Assembly: GCA_018436725.1 (NCBI GenBank)
Contig: JAHDKT010000013.1
Span: forward strand, 1-64,000
Source of the DNA: Synergistaceae bacterium
Lineage (GTDB): Bacteria; Synergistota; Synergistia; Synergistales; Aminobacteriaceae
Direction of reading: 5' to 3'
Length of the DNA: 64,000 nucleotides
A model generated the notes under the pieces. That model was given only the letters and a program-made list of their open reading frames with translations, had not been told where the DNA came from and searched no databases. Within the stretch, counting starts at the first letter, position 1; each line of letters opens with the position of its first letter. Position numbers and translations under genes: made by a program. Positions 24,923 to 33,068 of this stretch are shown here, in pieces.

Positions 24923-24981
24923 CGGAATTCTTTCCGTGCGGGGCAATGCCAATCACTTATTTTTTTAGGAGGAAAAAAAGG

Positions 24982-26652
24982 ATGAAAGCTCTGCGTTTTT
25001 CACGTGTTTTTTTCGCATGCGTTCTCGCGGTCTTCCTATCGACGGCGGCCATGGCATGTACTCCCTTGGGAGTCGGTCCGAAGGCCAGCGTCGACGGATC
25101 GGTCATGGTAAGCCATACGTGCGACGGCTGGTATGACCATCGTATCCAAATCGTCCCGGGCGGCTCTCACCAGCCGGGGGAAATGGTCGATATTTTCAAT
25201 ATCATGTGCTACGACACCCGCCCCGACCGCCCTGTGAAAAAGGTCGGCGAAATCCCCCAGGCTGAAAAGACCTATACCTATTTCCATATCGGCTACCCCT
25301 TCATGAACGACCAGCAGGTCATGATGGGCGAGTTTACATGGAGCGGCCGGGATGAACTTGGAACTCCCGAAGGACTTTTCTATATCGAAAATCTTGAAGC
25401 CCTTGGACTGGCGCGGGCTGCCACCGCGCGGGATGCCATCAAGGTGATGGGCGCGCTTGCTGAAAAGTACGGCTATGCGGACGGCGGGGAAACACTCGTC
25501 ATCGCCGACACGAAGGAACTCTGGGTGTTCGAGATCTGCGGCCCCGGCCTCTGGAATAAGGAGTCCGGGCGCCCCGGCGCTCACTGGGTTGCGCAGCGTG
25601 TTCCCGACGATGAAGTATTCGTCGGAGCCAACCGTGCGCGCATCGGCGTTATCGACTTCGCCGACACGGAAAACTTCATTTTCTCCACCGACATCACCAA
25701 GCTCCCCGAGCAGATGGGGTGGTGGAAACAGGGAGAATCCTTCCACTTCGCCGATATCTTCAATCCGGAACCGTACGGCTATCCGTACTATCAGTCCCGC
25801 CGCGAATGGAGAGCCCTCAATCTTTTGGCTCCGTCCCGCAATTTCGACGTCCTCGACGAGTACGAGCACTACCCCTTCTCCATCAAGCCGGACCGCAAAC
25901 TGAGCGCCAAGGATCTTATGGACATTTACAGCGACCATCTTGAAGGTACGGATTACGATCTGACCACGGACGCGGCATCCGGCCCCTTCGGGAACCCCAA
26001 CCGCTGGCCCACGCCCGCATCCGTTCGCCCCGAGAACCGCAAAGGGATGGACTGGGAGCGTCCGATCGCTATGTTCCGCTGCTCCTACAGCTTTGTTTCA
26101 CAGAGCCGCGACTGGCTTCCCGCCCCCATCGGCGGCGTGCTCTGGTTCGGACAGGACGCCCCGGACACAACGGTATACGTTCCCATCTACTGCGGAGTAA
26201 CCGAGCTTCCCAAACCCTGGACCACAGGGAAACGTGCGGAGTTCGACCGCGAGAGCGCCTGGTGGGCCTTCAATCTTGTCAACAACTGGGCCAATCTGCG
26301 CTGGGACGCCATGTACAAAGAGATCCGGGCGAAGAAGGCGGAATTTGAAGACGTCTTCTTCTCGCTGCAGTCGGAAGTCGAGGAAAAAGCGCTCGCCCTG
26401 TATAAGAAAGATCCTCGGGAAGCAGTCGCGTACCTTACCCAGTACACCAACGCCAATCTGAACAAGGTCGAAAAGGGCTGGTGGGATTTCGCATTCCATC
26501 TCATCGGTAAATTCTACGATGGCGGGATGATCAATGCGGAGGGAAAGATGACCTCTCCTGGATACCCAACCGCATACCTTGAAAAAGTCGGTTTCGGAGA
26601 CCTTACGGTCCGAGATCTCGAGAGAAAAAAAGCCGGAGAAACATCGAAATAA
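24982..26652 (+). CDS. Secreted C69-family dipeptidase (second copy)
   Basis: A 556-residue C69 peptidase paralogous to the one at 20383. A signal peptide (residues 1 to about 25) ends before C26 in ACTPLGVGPKASVDGS; after cleavage C26 is the expected N-terminal nucleophile. Shared blocks are DGWYDHRIQIVPGG, PQAEKTYTYFHIGYPFMNDQQVMMGE, ETLVIADTKELWVFEICG and SFVSQSRDWLPAPIGGVLWFGQD. The start is the ATG at 24982, with AGGAGG about 10 nt upstream; an upstream in-frame ATG at 24946 lacks one. Codon use is strongly biased toward C- and G-ending codons, suggesting high expression. The product is probably a major secreted peptidase. Confidence 0.94.
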   Translation: MKALRFSRVFFACVLAVFLSTAAMACTPLGVGPKASVDGSVMVSHTCDGWYDHRIQIVPGGSHQPGEMVDIFNIMCYDTRPDRPVKKVGEIPQAEKTYTYFHIGYPFMNDQQVMMGEFTWSGRDELGTPEGLFYIENLEALGLARAATARDAIKVMGALAEKYGYADGGETLVIADTKELWVFEICGPGLWNKESGRPGAHWVAQRVPDDEVFVGANRARIGVIDFADTENFIFSTDITKLPEQMGWWKQGESFHFADIFNPEPYGYPYYQSRREWRALNLLAPSRNFDVLDEYEHYPFSIKPDRKLSAKDLMDIYSDHLEGTDYDLTTDAASGPFGNPNRWPTPASVRPENRKGMDWERPIAMFRCSYSFVSQSRDWLPAPIGGVLWFGQDAPDTTVYVPIYCGVTELPKPWTTGKRAEFDRESAWWAFNLVNNWANLRWDAMYKEIRAKKAEFEDVFFSLQSEVEEKALALYKKDPREAVAYLTQYTNANLNKVEKGWWDFAFHLIGKFYDGGMINAEGKMTSPGYPTAYLEKVGFGDLTVRDLERKKAGETSK

Positions 26653-26665
26653 GAGAGTACGCCAA

Positions 26666-26697
26666 GCGAATCGGCTGTCCCCCCGCAGCCGATTCGC
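26666..26697. repeat. 12-bp perfect hairpin after the second dipeptidase gene
   Basis: Arms GCGAATCGGCTG (26666-26677) and CAGCCGATTCGC (26686-26697) enclose an 8-nt C-rich loop. On the plus strand the stem is followed by A-rich rather than T-rich sequence, so it is not a standard terminator for the plus strand. It may block 3' exonucleases and raise dipeptidase mRNA relative to the downstream genes. Confidence 0.6.
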
Positions 26698-26762
26698 AAA
26701 AAATCAGCCCCGGATGAAAAAACAGCCGCTGCGAGACGTTATCGTTCAGGAGGTGCTCAAAG

Positions 26763-27311
26763 ATGAGAAGATCAACAATGTGCTTGCTTCTTTTGCTTTC
26801 CATCGTAGTTTTTCCGTTCTCAAGCTTTGCCGATACTCCAAAGCTTGAAGGCCCGTACTTGGTCACAACGTGCGGGCAAAGTCCGGGTGCGGTTATGGTG
26901 CGCATGTCCGCGCTTCAGGCGGGAGTCCGGGCGGAACACGACAACACGCTCGGCGCATCGGACCTTTCCGGCAAAGACGTGAAAACGCTTATCGTCACCA
27001 CCGGAACCAGCATGAAAGGCATGGGAGCGGCGGGAACGAACGTCGACAAGGAAATCGCCCGGTGCAGAGAACTCATCGCTGCGGCGAAGGCTGCCGGAAT
27101 TGTCGTCGTCGGCGCGCACGTGGAAGGAATGGCTCGCCGGACCGACAGTTCCGACGAGGCCTCCATCGAGGCCGTCATGAAGGATGCCGATGTCCTCCTC
27201 GTAATCGACGACAGCGACAGCGACGGCTATTTCACCGAATATGCCCGGAAACACGAAAAACCATTGATCAAAATAAAAGATGCCCTGGCAATCGGTCCGG
27301 TCCTCAAATAG
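26763..27311 (+). CDS. DUF6305-type exported protein
   Basis: A 182-residue protein with a signal peptide (cleavage near residue 23, SSFADTPK) and a compact alpha/beta domain. It contains YLVTTCGQSPGAVMVRMSAL, a TLIVTTGTSMKGMGAAGTNVDKEIARC segment, GIVVVGAHVEGMARR and VLLVIDDSDSDGYF. I associate this pattern with DUF6305, a family of unknown function. It lies between the dipeptidase and the permease with an AGGAGG upstream of the ATG. A role as an extracytoplasmic binding component of the downstream transporter is an inference from position only. Confidence 0.75.
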   Translation: MRRSTMCLLLLLSIVVFPFSSFADTPKLEGPYLVTTCGQSPGAVMVRMSALQAGVRAEHDNTLGASDLSGKDVKTLIVTTGTSMKGMGAAGTNVDKEIARCRELIAAAKAAGIVVVGAHVEGMARRTDSSDEASIEAVMKDADVLLVIDDSDSDGYFTEYARKHEKPLIKIKDALAIGPVLK

Positions 27312-27329
27312 CCTTCTTTTTCGGCGTGA

Positions 27330-27352
27330 GGGCCTCATCACGAGGCCCTTTT
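27330..27352 (+). terminator. Intrinsic terminator or attenuator before the permease gene
   Basis: GGGCCTC (27330-27336), a 5-nt loop, GAGGCCC (27342-27348), then TTTT. It lies in the 73-nt gap between the DUF6305 and permease genes and probably limits read-through into the transport genes. Confidence 0.75.
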
Positions 27353-27384
27353 CGCTTCACACTTTCTGAAAGGATTGTGTTCCG

Positions 27385-28719
27385 ATGACAATGTTTCATC
27401 ATTCCATCCTTGTCTTGCTCGCCATCGTAGCGGCGTTCGCGGTGGGGAAAAAGCTCTCCCTCAACACCGAGATTTCCATGCTCCTCTCCGCTCTCGGAGG
27501 ACTTGTTGCGCATGTTCTTCTGCCGAAAGGAATCGATCCCCGGTCCGCTCTCCCGTTTACCGAGGCGATCCGCCATCTCGTCGAAGGCTCCTTTACGTAT
27601 TTCGACGTCTGTCTTATCTTCATGACGGCGACTTTTTTCATGTCTTTGTATAAGGAGGCGGGCGGCGTCGCCTTCATCGTACGCCGCATAGTCCTCGGCT
27701 TTCATAACCGCAGATCCGTATGCCTGCTCCTTCTCGTGCTCGTGATGATGATCCCGGGAGCTATCACAGGATCCGGCGCCACGACCGTGCTTACAGTAGG
27801 CTCCCTCGTCGGCTCGGTATTGCTCGCGATGGATGTCCCTGCGAATAAAAGAGTCGCCTTGATTTTTTTGCTTGCTGCTATGAGCGCGGCCTGCCCTCCC
27901 ATCAATCTCTGGGCGATGATGGCCGCCGCAGGAGCAAATATGCCTTATGTCGGCTTTGTCCGGCCGCTCGCTCTTCTCTCGGTGACCGGGGCGCTGTTCG
28001 CCGCATTCTGGCTCGCCGGGAGAGGCAAACCCGTCGACATGGACAAAGCGCTCTCGACGCTGCCGGAAGTGCCGGAAGGCTGGAATTGGCTTCGGGCCGC
28101 CGCTCCATTTCTCATCCTTGCCGCGCTTGTTCTTGCAGGCAGAGCGTTTCCCTATTCCTTCCCGATACTTGGGCTTCCGCTGATTTTTATGACCAGCGCG
28201 CTCGCGGTCTGTGTCATCAGCCCCTCCAGGCTTCCCGTGTTCCGCGTGGCCCGGAATACAGTGAAAAGCTTGCTCGGCCTTGTAAGCATAATGGTCGTTG
28301 TAGGCGTTCTCATCCAGGTAATGACCCTCAGCGGCGTCCGCGGACTTCTCTCCCTCGCGGTAGTGACGCTTCCGCTCGGCGTACTTTTCTTTTCTCTCTG
28401 GCTGATACTCCCCGCCTCGGAGGGAATACTCCAGTACGCGGTCGCTCCACTCTTCGGAGTCCCTCTGATCATGCTGTTCAACATGAAGGGGCTCGACCCG
28501 GTGATTTCTCTGGCGGCGTGGTCGGTCATGTGGCCATTGGGAGACTGCCTTCCGCCTACCGCCGTAGTCGGACGCGCCGCGGTAATGGAGCTTGACTTCA
28601 AGGGAGACTATTACCGAGGGTTTGTAAAAACCGCTCTTCCGGTGATGGGTTTCATTCTCCTCCTGTCCACTCTCTTCATGGTGTACAGCAAGGAGATTGC
28701 CGAAGTGATCGGAGGTTGA
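27385..28719 (+). CDS. Multi-helix permease of the ion-transporter superfamily (TRAP DctM/CitM-like)
   Basis: A 444-residue protein with about 11-12 hydrophobic helices. The motif PGAITGSGATTVLTVGSLVG resembles the S-G-S-x-x-A-T conserved loop of DctM-type TRAP large subunits and related ion transporters. A second loop, PLGDCLPPTAVVGRAAVME, matches the inverted-repeat partner motif of this fold. These proteins import dicarboxylates, amino acids or their derivatives with sodium or protons. No DctP or typical DctQ gene is adjacent, but a 56-residue two-helix protein follows. The ATG has AAGGA upstream. The substrate is probably linked to the neighbouring peptidases and acyl-amino-acid hydrolase. 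Confidence 0.78.
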   Translation: MTMFHHSILVLLAIVAAFAVGKKLSLNTEISMLLSALGGLVAHVLLPKGIDPRSALPFTEAIRHLVEGSFTYFDVCLIFMTATFFMSLYKEAGGVAFIVRRIVLGFHNRRSVCLLLLVLVMMIPGAITGSGATTVLTVGSLVGSVLLAMDVPANKRVALIFLLAAMSAACPPINLWAMMAAAGANMPYVGFVRPLALLSVTGALFAAFWLAGRGKPVDMDKALSTLPEVPEGWNWLRAAAPFLILAALVLAGRAFPYSFPILGLPLIFMTSALAVCVISPSRLPVFRVARNTVKSLLGLVSIMVVVGVLIQVMTLSGVRGLLSLAVVTLPLGVLFFSLWLILPASEGILQYAVAPLFGVPLIMLFNMKGLDPVISLAAWSVMWPLGDCLPPTAVVGRAAVMELDFKGDYYRGFVKTALPVMGFILLLSTLFMVYSKEIAEVIGG

Positions 28720-28724
28720 CGCCT

Positions 28725-28895
28725 GTGGATATGCTTATGATACATTCGGTAGTGATGATACTGTATTACCTTATCGCCGCCTTTTTCCTTCTTGCGATAG
28801 TCCGGAGCTTCATCGCGACGAGGGATATACAAGAGGCCCTTCTGTACGCGGTGGTTATGATACCTTTTGTTCTCCGCCTTTTACGGCTCAAGTAG
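28725..28895 (+). CDS. 56-residue membrane protein between permease and hydrolase genes
   Basis: GTG at 28725 begins a 56-codon frame ending TAG at 28893-28895. The protein starts MDMLMIHSVVMILYYLIAAF. It has one clear helix (about residues 6-26), a short polar loop (RSFIATRDIQEA) and a second hydrophobic stretch that ends in basic residues (LRLLRLK). A GGAGG nine bases upstream and the 5-nt spacing after the permease stop argue that it is translated. It could be a small auxiliary subunit of the permease, filling the place of DctQ, but I recognise no family. Confidence 0.7.
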   Translation: MDMLMIHSVVMILYYLIAAFFLLAIVRSFIATRDIQEALLYAVVMIPFVLRLLRLK

Positions 28896-28911
28896 AAAGG
28901 AGCCGTACACG

Positions 28912-30075
28912 ATGAATATTCGTCTTGCCAAACTGACGATTCTTTTTTTCGCAGGCGTGTGCGCTGCAATCGCAGGCTCTCTTTTTAAGGAGCACATGGA
29001 CTATAAAGAAGCCGTCGTCGCGAGCCCCTTCCTTTCGGAGGTCAAAAAACTCAGCGACTACAGCGATGCCGCGAGAGGCACGGTCAACGACGCGAACGTC
29101 TACATATTCAACGGACCGACACCCGGCGGAACGGTCGTCCTTCTCGGAGGGACGCATCCGGAAGAGCCGGTTGCCAATCTAGCGGCCCAGATCTTCACTG
29201 AGAATGTCCGCCCCGTTCAAGGGAGGGTTATCGTCATCAACCGCATCAACAGAAGCGCCTCCATGGCAACTCGCATGGGAGAGGCCTACCCCAGGTTTTA
29301 TCATATTTCCACCCCCTGGGGAGTGAAAAAATGGCGATACGGCGACCGCCTCGCCACCCCGTTGCATTCCTGGCCGGATCCCGAGGTGTATGTCCACTAC
29401 CCGAGCGGACAGAATCTGGCGTATATGGACATACGGAACGCGAACAGGACATGGCCGGGACGTCCCGACGGCCTCCTCTGCGAACGCACCTGCTACGCGC
29501 TCATGGAACTCATTCGAAAGGAAAAGGCTGATATCGTCATGGATTTCCACGAGGCCGAGCTTGAATACGCTGTGGAGAACACCATCGTCGTTCACGAAAA
29601 GGGACAGTCCGTCGCGGCCATGGCGTCCATGATGCTCACTTCGCAGACCTTCGATGTTCCAATTGGAATGGAGTTCTCCCCAAAAGCCCTGCACGGACTT
29701 TCGCACCGTGAGATCGGCGATCATTCGGACGCTGTTTCCTACCTTGCCGAAGTGGCGGAACCTATGCTCGACAGAATTCGCGGGATTACCGACGAGGAGC
29801 TGCTTATGTCGGGGAAAGATCGTTTCGTCATGAAAGCGGGGGAATGCAAACTGCTGTACGCCCCTATCGACGAGAACGGGTGGCCTGTGGAAAAGAGAAC
29901 GGCTCGGCATGTCGCCACGCTGATGACAATTCTTCAAGTAAACAATATGCTCTCCCCGGAAAAAACTATCCTCCTTGAAGGCATCCCGGACTACCAACGG
30001 ATAATGCACGAGGGGCTTGGAAGCTTTTTCCACAACCCCGACGAAGCGCCTCCGGAGAGAGTTTTTTTCGATTGA
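28912..30075 (+). CDS. Zinc hydrolase of the succinylglutamate desuccinylase/aspartoacylase (AstE/AspA, M14-like) family
   Basis: A 387-residue protein with an N-terminal hydrophobic anchor or signal segment (LTILFFAGVCAAIAGSLF). The zinc motif LLGGTHPEEPVANLAAQ (H and E ligands) is followed by VINRINRSASMATRM and the catalytic DFHEAELEYAVENTIVVHE block, which is typical of carboxypeptidase-like amidohydrolases acting on N-acyl amino acids. The extracytoplasmic position is inferred from the N-terminus. The ATG at 28912 has AAAGGAG upstream. As the last gene of the peptide locus it probably deacylates or hydrolyses substrates related to those of the dipeptidases. The exact substrate is unknown. 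Confidence 0.82.
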   Translation: MNIRLAKLTILFFAGVCAAIAGSLFKEHMDYKEAVVASPFLSEVKKLSDYSDAARGTVNDANVYIFNGPTPGGTVVLLGGTHPEEPVANLAAQIFTENVRPVQGRVIVINRINRSASMATRMGEAYPRFYHISTPWGVKKWRYGDRLATPLHSWPDPEVYVHYPSGQNLAYMDIRNANRTWPGRPDGLLCERTCYALMELIRKEKADIVMDFHEAELEYAVENTIVVHEKGQSVAAMASMMLTSQTFDVPIGMEFSPKALHGLSHREIGDHSDAVSYLAEVAEPMLDRIRGITDEELLMSGKDRFVMKAGECKLLYAPIDENGWPVEKRTARHVATLMTILQVNNMLSPEKTILLEGIPDYQRIMHEGLGSFFHNPDEAPPERVFFD

Positions 30076-30119
30076 TCACGAAGATCGAATTGCCGCTCCT
30101 GGTGGACAAAATCAAAAGG

Positions 30120-30164
30120 AAGAGCGGAGGCGTGTTTGAAGAGTATACCTCTACCTCCGCTCTT
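30120..30164. terminator. Bidirectional terminator between hydrolase and glutamate dehydrogenase genes
   Basis: Arms of 11 bp, AAGAGCGGAGG (30120-30130) and CCTCCGCTCTT (30154-30164), are perfect. The plus strand continues CTTCTCTTTTC and the minus strand is also T-rich (CCTTTTGATTTT). Two convergent genes end here. Confidence 0.8.
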
Positions 30165-30173
30165 CTTCTCTTT

Positions 30174-31418
30174 TCAGGGCCATATGCCCCTGAATCGCAT
30201 CGCGTCGACAATTCTTCCGACGGCTTTGACGTACGCAGCTTGTCGTATGCTGATTTTTTTCCCTTCAGCAATACTAAAAATTTCCTGAAATGAGTGCGAA
30301 AGACGTTCGTCGAGCTTTTGGAAAACATAATCCTCGGTCCAAAAATCTCCCGAACGTCCCTGAATCCACTCAAAACAACTTACAATAACACCACCGGCGT
30401 TCGATAGCACATCGGGGAGTATCGTCACTCCCTTATCAGCGAGGACTCTCTCCCCGTCGGGTGTAATAGGACCATTAGCAAGCTCAAGTATCGCCGAGGC
30501 TTTCACTTCGGAGGCATTTTGACCATCGATAGCTCCCCCTAAAGCGGCAAGAATCAATATATCCATGTCCAGTCCAAAAATCAGATCGGGGAAAAGTTCT
30601 TCTCCATTTTTAAAGCCCTTTAGTGAACGCGTATCGTTTTTATACTGTCCGATTTCTTGAAAAGCCAACCCCTTCGGATTATGGATCGCAGCACCGCTAT
30701 CAGACACCGCGACGACGGTAAGGCCCAGATCTTGCTCAACAAACCTATGAGCACGGGTACCAGCATTCCCATACCCTTGAATACCTACTTTCAGATCCTT
30801 TCTTCCGAGCAATCCCAGTTTGACGAGACCTTCACGAAGTACGAAGATGCCCCCTTTCCCCGTAGCATCCGCTCTGCCAAGAGACCCTCCTAAAACAGGT
30901 GGTTTTCCTGTATATGCAGAAGATTCGCTGTACCCTTTTACTTTTTCGTACGTATCAAGGAACCATGACATTATCTGGGGATTGGTATAGACATCCGGGG
31001 CGGGTATATCGTAGTTTGTTCCGGTAAAGCGGGAGAGGCCGAGTGCATACGCTCTGCTCATATTTTCCAGTTCGTTTCGCGACAACTCTCTGATGTCTAC
31101 CGCTACGCCTCCTTTGCCTCCTCCGTAGGGAAGACCGGCGATAGCGCATTTAATCGTCATCCAGGAAGAAAGAGCTACGACCTCATCTCTGTCGACCGCT
31201 GCGTGGTATCGAACCCCTCCCTTATAAGGACCGAGCGCGTTATTGTGATGACTTCTCCACGCTTTGAAAACCTTGACTCCTCCGCCGTCAAGACGTATCG
31301 GGAGAGAGAGTTCAAGTACTTCTTTTGGATGCCTGAGAATCTCCAGATATTCCGGCTCAACCGTTACATACGGTACAGCCTGTTCAAGCTGCTTCAAGAA
31401 CATCTCCTGCGGATTCAT
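30174..31418 (-). CDS. Glutamate dehydrogenase-family protein (second copy)
   Basis: A 414-residue Glu/Leu/Phe/Val dehydrogenase that oxidatively deaminates an amino acid to a 2-oxo acid and ammonia with NAD(P). Substrate-domain motifs are GPYKGGVRYH and PYGGGKGGVAVD with the catalytic lysine, and PAPDVYTNPQIM with the catalytic aspartate. The Rossmann domain has VGIQGYGNAGTRAHRF. I chose ATG at 31416-31418, 7 nt after GGAGG; the frame upstream to 31568 is spurious. The paralogue at 31615 shares the fold, but the two are clearly different in sequence, so the substrate or cofactor may differ. Confidence 0.92.
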   Translation of the reverse strand: MNPQEMFLKQLEQAVPYVTVEPEYLEILRHPKEVLELSLPIRLDGGGVKVFKAWRSHHNNALGPYKGGVRYHAAVDRDEVVALSSWMTIKCAIAGLPYGGGKGGVAVDIRELSRNELENMSRAYALGLSRFTGTNYDIPAPDVYTNPQIMSWFLDTYEKVKGYSESSAYTGKPPVLGGSLGRADATGKGGIFVLREGLVKLGLLGRKDLKVGIQGYGNAGTRAHRFVEQDLGLTVVAVSDSGAAIHNPKGLAFQEIGQYKNDTRSLKGFKNGEELFPDLIFGLDMDILILAALGGAIDGQNASEVKASAILELANGPITPDGERVLADKGVTILPDVLSNAGGVIVSCFEWIQGRSGDFWTEDYVFQKLDERLSHSFQEIFSIAEGKKISIRQAAYVKAVGRIVDAMRFRGIWP

Positions 31419-31540
31419 ATTCATCCCTCCAAGAAAAAAGTTAGCACAATATCCTCGACTGCCCACCCCAACTCTTATTGGACTTTTTAAATCACATCGA
31501 CATACTATCATAATCGCGTTCTTCTGAAAATACCCAAAGT

Positions 31541-31573
31541 AAAAAAAGAAAGGCAATTGAATATTCAATTGCC
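31541..31573 (-). terminator. Terminator between the two glutamate dehydrogenase genes
   Basis: A 22-bp perfect palindrome (31552-31573, arm GGCAATTGAAT) is followed on the minus strand by TTTCTTTTTTTAC. It ends the upstream glutamate dehydrogenase transcript, so the two paralogues are mainly separate units. Confidence 0.85.
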
Positions 31574-31614
31574 CTTCTAGAATGCTATAGGAGCTGTTCG
31601 ATATTTTCTATATC

Positions 31615-32892
31615 TTACAAAAACACACCTCTCATGCGCACGGCGTCGGCAACTCGCTGAATCGCGGTCATGAAAGCGGCGCGGCGCATCTTCACGTTCT
31701 TGTCTTTCGCATAGGCCCACACGCGCTGGAAGTTGTCCTTCATAATGCGGATAAGGCGCTGGTTGTACTCCTCCTCCGACCAGAAGAAGCCTCCAAGGTC
31801 CTGAGCCCACTCGAAGTAGGAGCCGATGACGCCGCCGGAGTTAGCGAGGAAATCCGGAACGACGATAATCCCCTTTTCATCAAGTATTGCATCTCCTTCC
31901 GGAGTAACGGGACCGTTTGCGCCTTCAACTATGAACTTGGCCTTGACCTTGTCCGCGTTCTTGCCGTTGATTACGCCTTCAAGCGCGCAGGGCATAAGGA
32001 TGTCGCAACTGATGAAAAGCGCCTCGGGCAGATCGAGCTTCTGGCAGCCTTCGCAAGAAAAACCTTCAAGGAGGTGTTTGGGATGGTTGTTTACATGCTC
32101 GATCGCTTTCTTGATGTCGAGGCCTTTTTCGGAGTAGTAGGTTCCGGTGATATCGCTGATGGCGACGACTTTGGAACCGGCATCGATCATGGTCAGCGCG
32201 GCGTAGGTTCCGACGTTGCCGAAGCCCTGAATGGAAACGGTGACAGCTTTGGGATCCTTACCGAGGTTTTTCAGGAGTTCGAGAGCGCAGGTGGCGACTC
32301 CGTAACCGGTCGCCGCCGTGCGTCCCTTGGAGCCCCAGAGAGGAATAGGCTTGCCGGTAAAGATGGCAGGCTCAAGCTGATTCTTCATCTTGCTGATGGT
32401 GTCCATAAACCATACCATCTCGGGGCCGCCGGTGTTCACGTCCGGAGCGGGCACGTCGGTCCATGCGCCTATGACAGGGGACATGCGCGCTGCCCATGTA
32501 CGTGCGATACGCTCCTTTTCCTTCTTCGAAAGCTCCAGCGGTTCGCATGAGACGCCGCCCTTGCCGCCGCCGTAAGGAATACCGGCCAGCGAACACTTCC
32601 ACGTCATCATCATGGCGAGCGCTTCGCACTCTTCAAGATTCACTTCGGGGTGGAACCGTACGCCGCCCTTGCCGGGGCCTATCGCGGAAGAATGAAGCAC
32701 CCGGTATCCGTCGAAAACCTTGACGGTTCCGTCGTCCATCTCGACCGGAATGGAAACGCAGGTCTTGCGCTCGGAATGGCTGAGGATATCGACAAGGCCC
32801 TCTTCAAGACCCATTTCCTCCGCAGCGGCGTAGAAATTTTTGAGTGCGGTGTCAAGGAGAACGTTCGAGGAAGTACGCTTTACAACAGACAT
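31615..32892 (-). CDS. gdhA: Glutamate dehydrogenase (first copy)
   Basis: A 425-residue glutamate dehydrogenase linking amino-group metabolism to 2-oxoglutarate. Motifs: GPGKGGVRFHP, PYGGGKGGVSCEP with the catalytic lysine, DVPAPDVNTGGPEMVWFMD with the catalytic aspartate, and the nucleotide-binding SIQGFGNVGTYAALT. The start is the ATG at 32890-32892 behind AGGAGG (8 nt). Codons are strongly biased, as for a highly expressed enzyme. In an amino-acid fermenter the likely direction is glutamate oxidation. It has its own promoter candidate and a strong terminator. Confidence 0.94.
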   Translation of the reverse strand: MSVVKRTSSNVLLDTALKNFYAAAEEMGLEEGLVDILSHSERKTCVSIPVEMDDGTVKVFDGYRVLHSSAIGPGKGGVRFHPEVNLEECEALAMMMTWKCSLAGIPYGGGKGGVSCEPLELSKKEKERIARTWAARMSPVIGAWTDVPAPDVNTGGPEMVWFMDTISKMKNQLEPAIFTGKPIPLWGSKGRTAATGYGVATCALELLKNLGKDPKAVTVSIQGFGNVGTYAALTMIDAGSKVVAISDITGTYYSEKGLDIKKAIEHVNNHPKHLLEGFSCEGCQKLDLPEALFISCDILMPCALEGVINGKNADKVKAKFIVEGANGPVTPEGDAILDEKGIIVVPDFLANSGGVIGSYFEWAQDLGGFFWSEEEYNQRLIRIMKDNFQRVWAYAKDKNVKMRRAAFMTAIQRVADAVRMRGVFL

Positions 32893-32945
32893 GAAACACA
32901 CCTCCTGTATAATTACGGCATGAGCCGTTTGAGACCCTGATCACT

Positions 32946-32973
32946 ATCATAGCACGCTTTTCTCAAAGAACAA
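32946..32973 (-). promoter_or_regulatory. Promoter candidate for the first glutamate dehydrogenase gene
   Basis: Minus-strand TTGTTC (32968-32973) and TATGAT (32946-32951) are separated by 16 bp. The leader contains a short hairpin (ACGGC at 32915-32919 with GCCGT at 32924-32928). The remainder of 32974-33068 shows no gene. Confidence 0.45.
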
Positions 32974-33068
32974 GCAAGAAATGAAAATTCATCGCAATAG
33001 TTCTAAATACCCGACACAAAACGAAAATCTCTTAATCACGCCAAATCAACATCGACTCCACGCATCAT

